DNA of 64,000 bases from Carallia brachiata. Its lineage: Eukaryota; Streptophyta; Magnoliopsida; Malpighiales; Rhizophoraceae. The position numbers and the translations under genes were made by a program. Below, piece by piece: positions 1 to 9,867 of the stretch; the first letter of the stretch is position 1, and each line of letters begins with the position of its first letter. The DNA lies in contig JADCRB010000006.1 of NCBI GenBank assembly GCA_021464245.1, positions 1,629,621-1,693,620 on the forward strand, written 5' to 3'. The notes under the pieces were generated by a model. That model was not told where the DNA came from. It worked only from the letters and a program-made list of their open reading frames with translations, and made no database searches.

Positions 1-757
1 ATGATCATAATTTGGATTATATACATATCTACTTAGTCTACATACAATACAAGCAGTATCAAGACTTGTGTAATTCATCAAATGCTTGAAACAACGAATG
101 GTCTATGCATACAGGGATTGAGAAACACATTAACCATTGCTTTTTAACAAGTGTGTACTTGCATCACAAGGGGTGGAAACTAGTTTCACATCAAATGTTC
201 AAATTTCTCGAGAATTTTCTCTATATAATGATCTTGTGATATAAAAAACCATTATCTGTTCTTGTGATCTTTACCCCTAAAATGACATTTAGTTCTCCTA
301 AATCCTTCATCTTAAAATCTGATGCAAGTAATGCCTTTGTATTTGTTGTTACCTTTAAACTAGAACTAAAATGAGCATATCATCAATATACAAGCATATA
401 ATAACACAAGTATCGTTCTCAGTTGTCGTATTAACACATTTATCAACACCAACAATAGAGAAACCATTGGTGATTAGAATATTATCAAAATTTTTATGTC
501 ATTGTTTAGGTGCCTATTTGAATCCACATTGAGATTTAACAAGCTTACATACCTATTTCTCTTGGTCAAAAGCTTCGATGCCTTCTGGTTGTGTCATGTA
601 AATCTCTTCATCAACATCATCTTATAAAAATGTAGTTTTCAAATGCATTTGATGAAAAAAAAAGCTTATAAACAAATGCCAATGCAATTAAAACTCCAAT
701 AGATGCAATTCTAGCAACAAGAGCAAAAGTATCAAAATAATCAATATTTTCCTTATA
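1..757 (-). pseudogene. copia reverse transcriptase, C-terminal two thirds (decayed)
   Basis: Minus-strand translation in shifting frames shows the RT core after the split: IDYFDTFA next to the ycf2 insert, then a VCKL...QAP stretch, the catalytic YIDDMLI motif (about 390-370), FKMKDLGELN, and a DASTHL-like segment near the left edge. Several frame changes and stops separate these blocks. RNase H lies beyond the window. The aspartate pair of the YxDD motif survives, but the frame around it does not. Confidence 0.85.
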
Positions 758-764
758 TATGATG

Positions 765-1245
765 CAAAATGGATCTTATTCTATCCTTGATCAGAGATTT
801 CTCTATGAAAAATACGAATCGGAGTTTGAAGAAGGGGAAGGAGAAGGAGTCCTCGACCCGCAACAGATAGAGGAGGATTTATTCAATCACATAGTTTGGG
901 CTCCTAGAATATGGCGCCCTTGGGGCTTTCTATTTGATTGTATCGAAAGGCCCAATGAATTGGGATTTCTCTATCTGACCAGGTCATTTCGGGACAAGCG
1001 GATCATTTATGATGAAAAGGATGTGTTTTAAGAAAATAATTTAGAGCTCTTGCAGAGTGGAACCGTGCAGTACCAGATACGAGATAGATTTTCCAAAGAA
1101 CAAGGCTTTTTTCGAATAAGCCAATTCATTTGGGACCCTGCAGATCCACTCTTTTTCCTATTCAAAGATCAGCCCTTTGTCTCTGTGTTTTCACATCGAG
1201 AATTCTTTGGGGCTACTTATCTCCCAAACAGATCCTCCTACATGT
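765..1245 (+). pseudogene. ycf2: Nuclear-integrated chloroplast DNA: ycf2 fragment
   Basis: The plus strand reads as the C-terminal part of plastid Ycf2: [17 protein letters not shown], then the acidic [18 protein letters not shown] stretch, [14 protein letters not shown], and after a TAA at 1029-1031 a second block containing [18 protein letters not shown] and [16 protein letters not shown]. After SHREFF about 20 bases are missing relative to plastid ycf2, which shifts the frame; GLL.SQTDPPT then follows in another frame. It is far too short for the roughly 2,280-codon gene, has stops and lies inside a retrotransposon. It is therefore a dead plastid insertion (NUPT), not an expressed gene. 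Both edges are fixed by the return of copia RT sequence. Confidence 0.93.
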
Positions 1246-2500
1246 ATACCCTTTTGCTACAAAGTCTGTCCTTGTATTTGTCAATGAATCCATCTAGTCT
1301 ATAATTTTTTCTAAAAATCCATTTGCAACCTATGGGTTCGGCACTTGCAAGAAGATTCCCCAGTTCTCACATTCCATTCTACCTTAAAAAGTCAATCTCA
1401 CTCTATAGGGCTTCCACCCATTAACTAGCATTGCTTCAAGTTACTGCTTCAAAATATGTCAAGGGATCATAATTCATCACAAATGTGACAAAATAACCAA
1501 AGGTCTTTTTTGTCCTTTGTCTGTTACTACTCTTCAATTCTAGTTTGGAATGTGTACTGGAGGATTCTCTCTCAACTGTAAGAGCAGGCTCATCTTGTGC
1601 TAATTCCTTTCTCATAGGAAATATGTGCTAAAAAACTTTGTATTTTTTGTCTCTACAATAATGTTAGTATCAAGAACATCATTTTTAATAACAACAAAAC
1701 GACAAGCAGTGCTAAGATGTGCATATCCTATAAATATGCAATCTGAGGTCTTTGAGCATATTTTCCTCTTCTTTAGTTCAGGCAGAAGAACCTTAGCAAA
1801 ACACTCTCACACTTTCAAATAACTCAGATTAAGAAAGAACCCATTCCACAGTTTATATGGAGTCTTATTAGTTTTTTTATATGCAATCATGTTTTGCAAA
1901 TAACATGCAAAAAGTATTGCTTGCCCCCGTAAGTGATTAGGAGCCCCAAAGGTAACTAGCATAGCATACATTATAATTTTTCAAAGTTCTATTTTTCCTT
2001 TTGGCCACCCCATTTGATATGGTGAGTAAGGAAGCGTGACCTTATGAACAATGCCCTCTTTATTTTGGAAATCTAACAACTATTGTCAGTTATACTCTCC
2101 TTCTCTATTCGAACTAAGTCTCTTAATATTCTTACCTAATTGGTTTTTTTTTTTTGCACTATTATACTTGATAGACATATCATACATTTCTTCATCTCTA
2201 ACAAGAAGACTCTAGTATATCTAGAATGGTCGTCTACAAAGGTCATATAAAACTGTTGGCTACCTCTAGTCATGGTACTTTTTAAATCTCCCAAATCTGA
2301 GTGCATTAAATTGAGTAATTTTTTGTTTCATTGTACTAGTTTACAATTGTTCTTGGCTGACTTAGCCTCTACACAATTTCACATTTACTTACTTCACCAT
2401 GTACACTTTTGCATAAGCCAACTAAATATAAGAATCACTCAAATGTCCTAATCTAGCATGCCATAAATTATAACAATCAACAATATAAGTAGAAAAGGTA
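1246..2500 (-). pseudogene. copia integrase and start of reverse transcriptase (decayed)
   Basis: Minus strand, several frames: LWHARLGHLSDSYI (GAG-pre-integrase, near 2470-2430), a MHSDLGDL block holding the first integrase aspartate (about 2310-2284), FVDDHSRYTRVFLL with the second, then SNGVAKRKNRTL (about 2020-1985), where Lys replaces the catalytic Glu. Next come the AILFACYLQNMIAYK-type linker and, from about 1430, the RT start with EPIGCKWIFRK and DKYK. The RT stops at 1246 where ycf2 begins and resumes at 757. Many stops; not functional. Confidence 0.85.
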
Positions 2501-2554
2501 GATGTATTTTCATTATTGATAACATCAAGTACATTCAGAATGAAAAGTTCCTAG

Positions 2555-2938
2555 TTATAATAGCCCTTTCCTACAAACACATTGTTTTTTTTTTATGACA
2601 AGTTTGCTGGACTGAAAAGAGACCTTAACTCCAACCTTTCCCAGTAGAGACACAGACTCTAGATTAATATGAATATCTGGGACATAAAGCACATTATTCA
2701 AGTATAGCATCTTTCCTAAAGTAAGCATGATAAGGACTTTCCCCTTACCTAGAACAGGTGTTGTTCTTGAATCTCCTGTGAAGACATTTTCTTCTCCATT
2801 CCCTACTGGTGTATATAAGGTAAATGCACTTCTGTCCCCACAAATGTGCCTTATAGCACCAGAATCTGTTGCCCAATATTTTGCATTGGTGGCAACGCTA
2901 GCTTGGGAAATGACAGCAACAATAACATCCACTTCCAT
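2555..2938 (-). pseudogene. copia aspartic protease fragment (open frame)
   Basis: A 127-codon open stretch containing WATDSGAIRHICGD, the copia protease active site (DSGA), followed by the VLGKGKV...LNNVLYVPDIHINLESVSLL segment typical of the protease to GAG-pre-integrase linker. In a working element this would be one part of a polyprotein of more than 1,200 residues that cleaves Gag and Pol in the virus-like particle. Here it is only a surviving open piece: the zinc knuckle upstream has lost cysteines and the integrase downstream is broken. The ATG at its start is incidental. Confidence 0.85.
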
Positions 2939-3125
2939 ATAATTGTGGCAAATATGTTATTTCCTTTCCTCTACCTGTTTTGAGGGGCATGACACCCTAG
3001 TTTTCCACACACATAGCATATGCCTTTCTTTTTGAAAGTTTGATTACCAGTCTTAAGCTTTTTATACCTTTGAGACTTATTATCATACCTGTAGCCCCCA
3101 ATTCCCTTTTTACTAGAATCACGGT

Positions 3126-4453
3126 GTCAATCAGGTCACGTGCATATGCTTTCATGCATTTAAATTATGGAGAACTAACCTAAAGATGAGGAAAGGGAAA
3201 AAGTCTCAATTGCATTTTAAATGAAATTAGTTAGTTCCAAGGGTGAATGAATCAACCCGAAATCCTAATTCAACCTGATAGAGCAAAACGCGGCCTGTAG
3301 GAACTAATTAGGGTAAAGAAGCTAACGGACAGACTTACTTAAGACTTAAGAAAAGCCTGTGAACCTTTAATCACCATGTATTCAATTTATGAATATGTGG
3401 TGCAAATAAAATTTTAAAAACCCTAGTTGGAAATATTTTAGGGTTAATTTAACTAATTTCAATTTTAGAAGAAAGAAAGAAATACTAGGAGAATTGTGTC
3501 AAATAAAAATAACCCTAAAGCCTAAATTACAAAGAAAATGGCTATAAAATAATAATAATAATAAAAGGAAAAATAGTGGATGAGAAGGGAAAGTCGGTAA
3601 GAAAGATAGAACATTGCCAACGCCTTTTTGTAGGCTCAAGAAGAAGGATAAAACGAGAGAGAGAGAGAGAGAGAGAGAGCCAATGAACAAAAAAAGAAAA
3701 ATTAAAAAAATAACTGGAAGTACCTCAGGACTTAGGATGACATGCTTGATAGTTTAACATAAATGGTGAGTGGTGTTTCTCAACTGTTGTCATAAGATTT
3801 TTTTTTTGTTTGATGATGTTTATCAAATTTTCATGCTTGATTTTGTGTTCTTTGGTTGTATTTGATGTTAATTTATGTGATATTTGACGTTATATGCTTC
3901 GTTTTGTAACTTTTATTGATGTTTTTGTTGCTCGAAACAGAAAAAAAATGAGAGAGAGATAGAAAGAGAGGAAGCTTCAGCCTTAAGGAAAGAAGAGAGA
4001 GAAGTTACTTTTGTGTGATTTTATCTGAGTTGAAGCTTGAATTCACTTAGTTGTAGGTTAGGGTTGTGTTTTGATAACTTACAATAAAAAAAATTGAGGG
4101 AGAAAGAAAGAGAGAGGGAGAGAAGAAGCATTCAAACTTAAGGAAGAAAGACAGAGAGAAGTTGTTTTGCATGATTTTATGCGAATTGATGCTTGAATGC
4201 ACTTAGTTGTAGGTTAGGATTGTGTTTGGGTAACTTAAAACGAGAAAAATCAAAAGAGAGAGAGAGAGAAGAAGCATTCGGCCATGGGGAGAGAGAGAAA
4301 GAGAAAGAGAGAGAGAGAGGGACCATGAATTAGACTAATTGGGAATATCTTATGCAACCTGCGTTGATTTAGGAGTCAAGTTAACGTTTGGATTGCTCGT
4401 GGGCAAAAAATCTGAGAGGGGGAGGGAAAGAGGGTATTCGACCTAAGGAAGAG

Positions 4454-4486
<33 letters not shown>

Positions 4487-6060
4487 TTGTGTTTGAGTCC
4501 AACAAGGCGACTTGGGAAGCAAGTAATGAGTTTGGAAAGCATGAATCCTAGCTAAGATGGGATTTTCATGACTTGGGACACAAGAAATTGAGAGAGAAGG
4601 AGAGAGAGAGAGAGGTTACAAACTTCAATCCTCAATTTCTTAAGCAACAAGTAATCCCCAAGATCAAAATCCTAAGCTAGACAGAGAAAAATAAGTCAGG
4701 AATAGGAATTGGGCCAAACCGATAGAGCAGAGAGAGGACAGAGATGCCTTGGGGTGGAGAGGAAGAGAGGAGAGATAAAATAAAATTAGTGTCGAGATAG
4801 TTTATGTGTTATCTAATGACCTAATTGGGTATAAACACTGCTTAATGAAGTTTAGATCATAAAAACACGTTAAAACAAAAGTTTCGATTTAGTTGGGGAC
4901 TAGATTGAAAGATTTAGTTATTATCAGGACTAAATTAATAATGGGACTAAATTAAAGGGCAAAATGGTGGATTGAGGCATAAAGTATGATTGGGGGAAAT
5001 CATAATTTTTACAAAGTTCGAGGACCAAAATGTAAACAAGAAAAAAAATTGACGGCAAAAGTGAAAATTTGGGAAAACGAGTTTCAACGACATTAAAAGA
5101 TGAGTTGCTTGCCTTTTTGGGTAAGAAATGGTCGCCAGTCCCTAACGACTGAGTACAGGTAGCTTAGAAAAAGAAAAACATCATGCTTTATATTTCATGC
5201 ATTTGAACAGAATTTTTATGCTATTGCACATATTTATTAAAGCATGTATATGTGATGAAGCATGTTTACGCATACATGATTTATGATTGCATTAAAATGA
5301 GAAACGAGATCCCAAAAGAATTAAAGAAGGCACATGAATGTTTTTTAAGCATGAAATTGATTTCATTCGAGACTTATCATGTGATATAGTGCCCGATATT
5401 TATATAGATGTTCTTGACCAGTTGGTAGTAGATGATGGTTCCTGTACGATTAAGTCAAGGTTTGGCTCCAGTGTGGCAACTGATGTAGTTCCGATTCCAC
5501 TAGGTAAGAGTCAAATAGGCCAAATGAAAAGTTAAGATACATTGTATGAAGGGCTGAGTACGGCCACATGCCTTGTTCAAGAGTCAGATCGATTTTGATG
5601 AACGTGCATTTTATTCATGAAAAATAACGAGTTTATTTTACAATAAAGTTGAATAAGTGAATCCTAGGTCATTTGCTTGACTATGAAGTAAAAAAATGAG
5701 AAACTTCAAGAAATGTAAAGAATTAAGAATGTGAAAGGCCGTGAGAATAAAAAAAAAAAAAAAAAAGAGACAAGAATCGCATTACCTACGTTCATGACAT
5801 ATGTATTTCACATTATATCACATGTTCTTGCATTCACGCATAGCACCATTCACTAAGTATTATTTGTACTTGCCCACCTTATGATGACAAGTGATGGTTC
5901 AATATGTGATCGCCATCTTGCCCCGAGCTCAAGGAGTAAGGGCTATAATCTTTAACTCTGATAATGATTAGTTGTTGTGCACTATAGACGCCAGTTATAT
6001 AATGGTTGAGGGTTTCCCAGAGGTAACTCTCAAAATGACCAGAGGACTAATTTTCCCCCA
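3126..6060. other. Unassigned GA-rich intergenic DNA
   Basis: No convincing coding sequence on either strand. The stretch has several (GA)n runs (3655-3679, about 4298-4320, 4459-4486), an imperfect tandem repeat (3950-4290), and AT-rich DNA with a poly-A run near 5748-5766. A 65-codon open frame at 5338-5535 has no recognisable domain. It could be the untranslated interior of an old LTR element, but I see no LTR pair or primer site to support that. Confidence 0.5.
3950..4290. repeat. Imperfect tandem repeat, unit about 150 bp
   Basis: A block made of a GA-rich tract, then GAAGCNTTC..CTTAAGGAA, then AGAAGTT, then a TTAGTTGTAGGTTAGG core occurs near 3960-4083 and again near 4110-4238, about 154 bp apart. 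The start of a third copy (GAAGCATTCGGCC, 4270-4283) follows about 145 bp later. The copies differ by scattered substitutions. Function unknown. Confidence 0.75.
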
Positions 6061-6866
6061 TAATGCGAACCCCGCGGATAGCACCGGAAGACCCAACGCC
6101 TATAGGGAGACGCAAACCCCACGGATACACCGAAAGACCCATGAACGAGATTGAAATCACAACCCAAGGAAAGCCAAGTTAGGTTTGAAGGAACCTTGAC
6201 CCAACGTCTATATGGAAAAGCAAACCAATGGTATAAAAGAAGGATATAGTCGCCACACCCTAGAAAAGGAAGAAGGAAGGTGATAAGACTTGGGTTGAAT
6301 GCCACAAGGAGGTGTCCTTGATAAGTTCGGTAAAAGAGTTCTGAAACTCCAAAGGAAGATTGTTCTCAAATCATAATTCAGCAAATCTATTCAATTATGA
6401 AAATAAAAGAGTCTTACAAGCCCTTTATAGGTAAACCCAAATAGTTAGGGTTTTAAACCTACTAAGAGTAGAAAACCTACTAAGACTAAAAAACCAAGTT
6501 CCTACATGAATAAGGAAAACCTAATTCAACTAGAAACTTGAAAATTAAAACTAATTCCTACTTGCAAACGGATTGGGCTTAAATAAAACATTATTTGGCC
6601 CAAAACAACAATTAAAGCTCCAAACTAAACAATCTGTCCACACATAGTCTTGTAAGCACTAAGCCCAAAAATTCTTGTTGGCCCAAACTTCCTGAATTTG
6701 GTTAACACTCCTCTTCTTGCACTTGGATCACATTGATGTAGACTTGTAGGACCTCCAATCTTCATTGCTTGCTCCACAAGTAAAGCACGTTTCTTGCTCT
6801 CCAAGGAAAGTCCACCGAGCCATAAAATCACACCAAATCATGTAGTGATGGTACTAGTCAGGCTCA
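6061..6866 (-). repeat. 3' LTR of the gag-only element
   Basis: On the plus strand it starts TAATGCGAACCCCGCGG and ends near GGCTCA (6866, or ATCA at 6871). Its first ~150 bp and last ~125 bp match the right LTR at 9578-9867 closely; the middle ~525 bp is present only here. The outermost bases read TAAT where the other LTR has TGAT, so the canonical TG has been mutated. Two short GAACCCC/AACCCCACGGATA blocks sit close together near the start. Confidence 0.85.
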
Positions 6867-6871
6867 CATCA

Positions 6872-6885
6872 TTCCCCCTTTCTTC
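6872..6885 (-). promoter_or_regulatory. Polypurine tract (plus-strand primer)
   Basis: On the element strand the sequence reads GAAGAAAGGGGGAA immediately before the 3' LTR. This is the standard position and composition of an LTR-element polypurine tract. Confidence 0.8.
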
Positions 6886-6906
6886 AAAAAGATTTGTCCT
6901 CAAATC

Positions 6907-8649
6907 TTACTGTCGTTCTACTTCAAAACCTGGAGGAATGTCTTGAGCTACAAGGAATTGATGTCTCCCATGACAAAGAAATAGATACTTGGAGTATTTT
7001 GATGCCTTCACCGCAAAGCAAAATCTCCTCTTTTTAATTACCACCAAGCGATCAAACAAAGAAAATGAGCTAAGGTGGTTCAGTACTTGATCTGCAATGA
7101 CAAAATCAACATGAGTAGACACATTAAGCATAGAATCAACAAAATCCATTGGTTGTGGTGCAGTTGAACTAAATGGTAGCTCTATAGTATGGCATTTTGC
7201 TAACTCTCCACCATCTACCAATTCAACTTCATGCGTGGATTCCACATCCAATTCACAATCTTTCACAAGTTGAAGCTTATGGCCTTTAAATTCACATTCT
7301 ACAACATCAACCAAAGTCTCCACTTCACCATCACGAACAACTTTCTCATGTGATACACAACCAAGCTCAACAACTTCAATTTCAACCTCTAAATCAACTC
7401 TCATGCTTGATACCACACACCCATAGTCAAATGTATGATCAACAACCTCATCTTCAACCTTATGTTCTGGTGCAACTTCTTTGACCACGTCAACGCAAGA
7501 TTCAAAACTCACATGCTTTGATTTAGAACTCTCCACTTGCTTGATATATTGACTAAAAATTTTGAGAAAATCTTCATCAAAAACCCTTTCCTTCATTGAC
7601 ACATTCATCTTACCCTTCTCTTGGCTACTCCCAACCTCCTTGATTACGTTTGGATCGGTCTTGAATTTGTTCATTGTTTTATCCTCCCTTTTGTTCCAAT
7701 TCGGCTTCCATGTTGAAAAGGAACCCGAATTCTGCCCTACACGAGTAGTAGTGCTCTTTCTCTTGAGTTGCCTCTCAACCTTCATGGCCATGTGCACCAT
7801 GTCATCAATCTCCACATAGTGTTGCAACTCCACTATATTGGCAATGTCTCGGTTCAATCCTTGCAAAAATCTAGCCATTGTAGCTTCTCGATCTTCCTCA
7901 ACATTGGCATGGATCATAGCTATCTCCATCTCCTTATGGTACTCCTCCACACTCTTGGTGCCTTGAGTAAGCCCTTGCAACTTACGATAAAGCTCACGAT
8001 AATAATGGTTAGGAACAAATCGTTTTCTCATCACAACCTTCATTTCTTCCCAAATGTCAATGGGACGCTCTCGATTCCTTCGACGATTGAGCACCAACTG
8101 ATCCCACCAAACTATGGCATAATCGATGAACTCCACAGTTGCTAACTTCACCTTCTTCTCCTCAAAGTAATCATGGCAGTCAAACACAAGCTCTACCTTC
8201 TTTTCCCACTCCAAGTAAGCATCAGGATCACTTTTGCCTTGAAATGGAGGAATTTTCATTTTGATGCTTCCAAGGTTGCGATCTTGTCTATTCTCCCATC
8301 TCCCAATGTTCCTCTCTCCTCTACCCCCACGGCCTACTTCACATCCACCTCTTCCTTCTCTACCACGTGTCATTCTACCCACACTATAATTGGAGCCTTG
8401 ATCATCTTCGACAAAGTCATCCTCAAAATGAGCTTCATAACGTTCTCCACCATTCTCACGTGCATTGGGAACTCTTTGGTGCTGCCCTCGCTGCAAATTG
8501 GCTATGGCAGCTTCTTGTCTATCCATGCTATCTCGCATTTCATCAAAACACGCAAACACTCAATCAAATTGTTGTTGCATCGTGCTGATCACAATTGATT
8601 CATTAGCTGATCCTTCCTTTGAAGCACCCTTGCCACGGTCTGAAGACAT
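6907..8649 (-). CDS. Retrotransposon Gag (Ty3/gypsy type), one in-frame stop
   Basis: The natural ATG is at 8649-8647 (MSSDRGKGAS). The frame then reads to codon 30, a TGA at 8562-8560, and stays open for 550 further codons. The TGA follows a QQQFD segment where related Gags often have Arg, so CGA to TGA by CpG decay is likely. Beyond an RGRGGRGERN basic stretch lies a Retrotrans_gag domain: MKIPPFQGKSDPDAYLEWE, VWWDQL, WEEMKVVMRKRFVPNHY, L.QGTKSVEEYHKEME, ARFLQGLNRDIANIVEL. This domain forms the particle shell. A CCHC knuckle normally follows in gypsy Gags but is absent here. About 220 residues rich in Val, Glu and Asp follow, and the end (DIPPGFEVERQ) may be a relic of a Pol end. The long open frame suggests recent activity or selection. 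Confidence 0.85.
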
Positions 8650-9558
8650 GTTTTAAATCTGCAAAATAATGTTAGAAAGGAACTCTCACAAACACTCCCT
8701 CACGTGTTTGCACTCCACTCCTCACGTATGACACTCAATCTCTCGTGTTTGCACACAAATCAATTTGGTTTTTCTCTCCAATGCAACTCACACTCTTGCT
8801 TTTTTCCACTCAATTGTTCCTCACTCTAAGTTCTTTGGAGCCAAGAACCAATAAAAAATCAGTTTACAAACTCCTTGCAACAACTAGAACTAAAGACTGA
8901 AGGAAAAACAACAAGGGAAAGGGTTTGGTACAAGCTGTCCATACAAGTAATTTGGCCAAATAGTTTTTTTTTTTTTTAATATGGCCAGAAGTCTTTTTTT
9001 TTTTTTTTTTGTTAAACTTGCTGGAAAGTAACAAAACTGACTCAAATAACCACTAGGAAACACAAAAAAAAAGGTTTAGATAGGGCGGACTAGGGTTTCT
9101 CACTTTTTCCCAATCAGGACAGATATTGAGCGCTAAATTCGAACTCGATTTTTAAAAAGATTCCAACCGAACTGGGCTTTGCTCAAAATACAAAAGTTGT
9201 ATCCCTATGTATTAGTTTTCAAACGCAACTGGAATCACTCAATTTGGAGTTTCATAGAAGAAGTTATCACAAAAATACTGAACAGATGTCAAATCTGGCG
9301 AACAGACGCGCAGAAACACAAAGACTTAGGGTTTTTTTCTTTTTTTTTTTTTTTGTTATAATTTTCAGCAAAGAACACACGAACAAAAGACAAAGAACAC
9401 ACTAGGGTTTTGTTTTTTTTTTCTCTTTTTATTTTTTCTGGAATAGACACTAAACAAGAAACAAAGAAGACAAAAACGAACAGACAAAAACCTAGGGTTA
9501 AGAACACGATGGAAAACACAAAAAAATAAAACTTTGGATATGCAAACCTGACCTAGAG
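8650..9558 (-). other. 5' leader of the gag-only element
   Basis: About 900 bp between the primer site and the gag ATG. It holds several long T/A runs (around 8965-9010, 9334-9355 and 9412-9425 on the plus strand) and scattered CTAGGG motifs, with no open frame of note. Leaders of this size are normal for plant gypsy elements and usually carry packaging signals; none can be identified by eye. Confidence 0.6.
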
Positions 9559-9577
9559 CCTAAGCTCTGATACCAAC
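9559..9577 (-). promoter_or_regulatory. Primer binding site for initiator tRNA-Met
   Basis: Directly inside the right LTR the element strand reads TTGGTATCAGAGC. The TGGTATCAGAGC part is the standard complement of the plant initiator tRNA-Met 3' end used to prime reverse transcription. It fixes the orientation of the element (minus strand) and the inner edge of its 5' LTR. Confidence 0.92.
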
Positions 9578-9867
9578 TGATGCGAACCCCGCGGATAGCA
9601 CCGAAAGACCCAACGCCTATAGGAAGACGCGAACCCCACGGATACACCGAAAGACCCACGAACGAGATTGAAATCACAACCCAAGGAAAGCCAAGTCAAG
9701 TTTGAAGGAACCTTGACCCAACGTCTATATGTAGACTTGTAGGACCTCCAATCTTCATTGCTTGCTCCACAAGTAAAGCACGTTTCTTGCTCTCTAAGGA
9801 AAGTCCACCGAGCCATAAAATCACATCAAATCATGTAGTGAGGGTGCTAGCCATTTTAAATGGCTCA
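9578..9867 (-). repeat. 5' LTR of the gag-only element, internally deleted
   Basis: Starts TGATGCGAACCCCGCGG on the plus strand and ends near TGGCTCA. It matches the left LTR up to CAACGTCTATATG, then jumps directly to TAGACTTGTAGGACC, skipping about 525 bp (left-LTR positions near 6214-6739). ATG is shared at both sides of the junction. The lost part is likely to include promoter sequence, which would make this copy transcriptionally weak. Confidence 0.85.

Larger units (their letters stand above)
1..3125 (-). mobile_element. Ty1/copia retrotransposon remnant, truncated at window edge
   Basis: Read on the minus strand, this stretch gives the copia order of domains: a degenerate gag zinc knuckle (about 3040-2975), an aspartic protease with an intact DSGA motif, a GAG-pre-integrase and integrase core, the start of the reverse transcriptase (RT), then the rest of the RT running off the left edge. 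Stops and frameshifts are frequent outside the protease, so it cannot make a polyprotein. In the integrase the motif normally written VAERKN reads VAKRKN, so the catalytic Glu is lost. No LTR is visible because the right end stops inside gag and the left end is cut by the window. The RT is split by a piece of chloroplast ycf2. Family assignment rests on the motif order and is secure; the clade is not determined. Confidence 0.9.
6061..9867 (-). mobile_element. Gag-only LTR retrotransposon (TR-GAG-like), complete structure
   Basis: Two related terminal repeats (6061-6866 and 9578-9867) enclose, in minus-strand order, a primer site matching the 3' end of initiator tRNA-Met, a ~900-bp leader, one long gag frame, a polypurine tract and the 3' LTR. 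There is no room for protease, reverse transcriptase or integrase: gag ends 40 bp before the 3' LTR. This is the organisation described for plant terminal-repeat retrotransposons with a GAG domain, which rely on partner elements for Pol. The right LTR lacks about 525 bp present in the left one. No clear 5-bp target duplication is visible. Confidence 0.85.

Noticed and set aside
765..1304. ycf2 as a functional gene
   Set aside because: Only a small part of the gene, with a stop, a frameshifting deletion and retrotransposon sequence on both sides.
7562..8656. Several plus-strand open frames of 63-141 codons (7562-7819, 7768-8145, 8173-8598, 8367-8588, 8465-8656)
   Set aside because: They are antisense to the long gag frame and have no recognisable domains; they arise from its codon composition.
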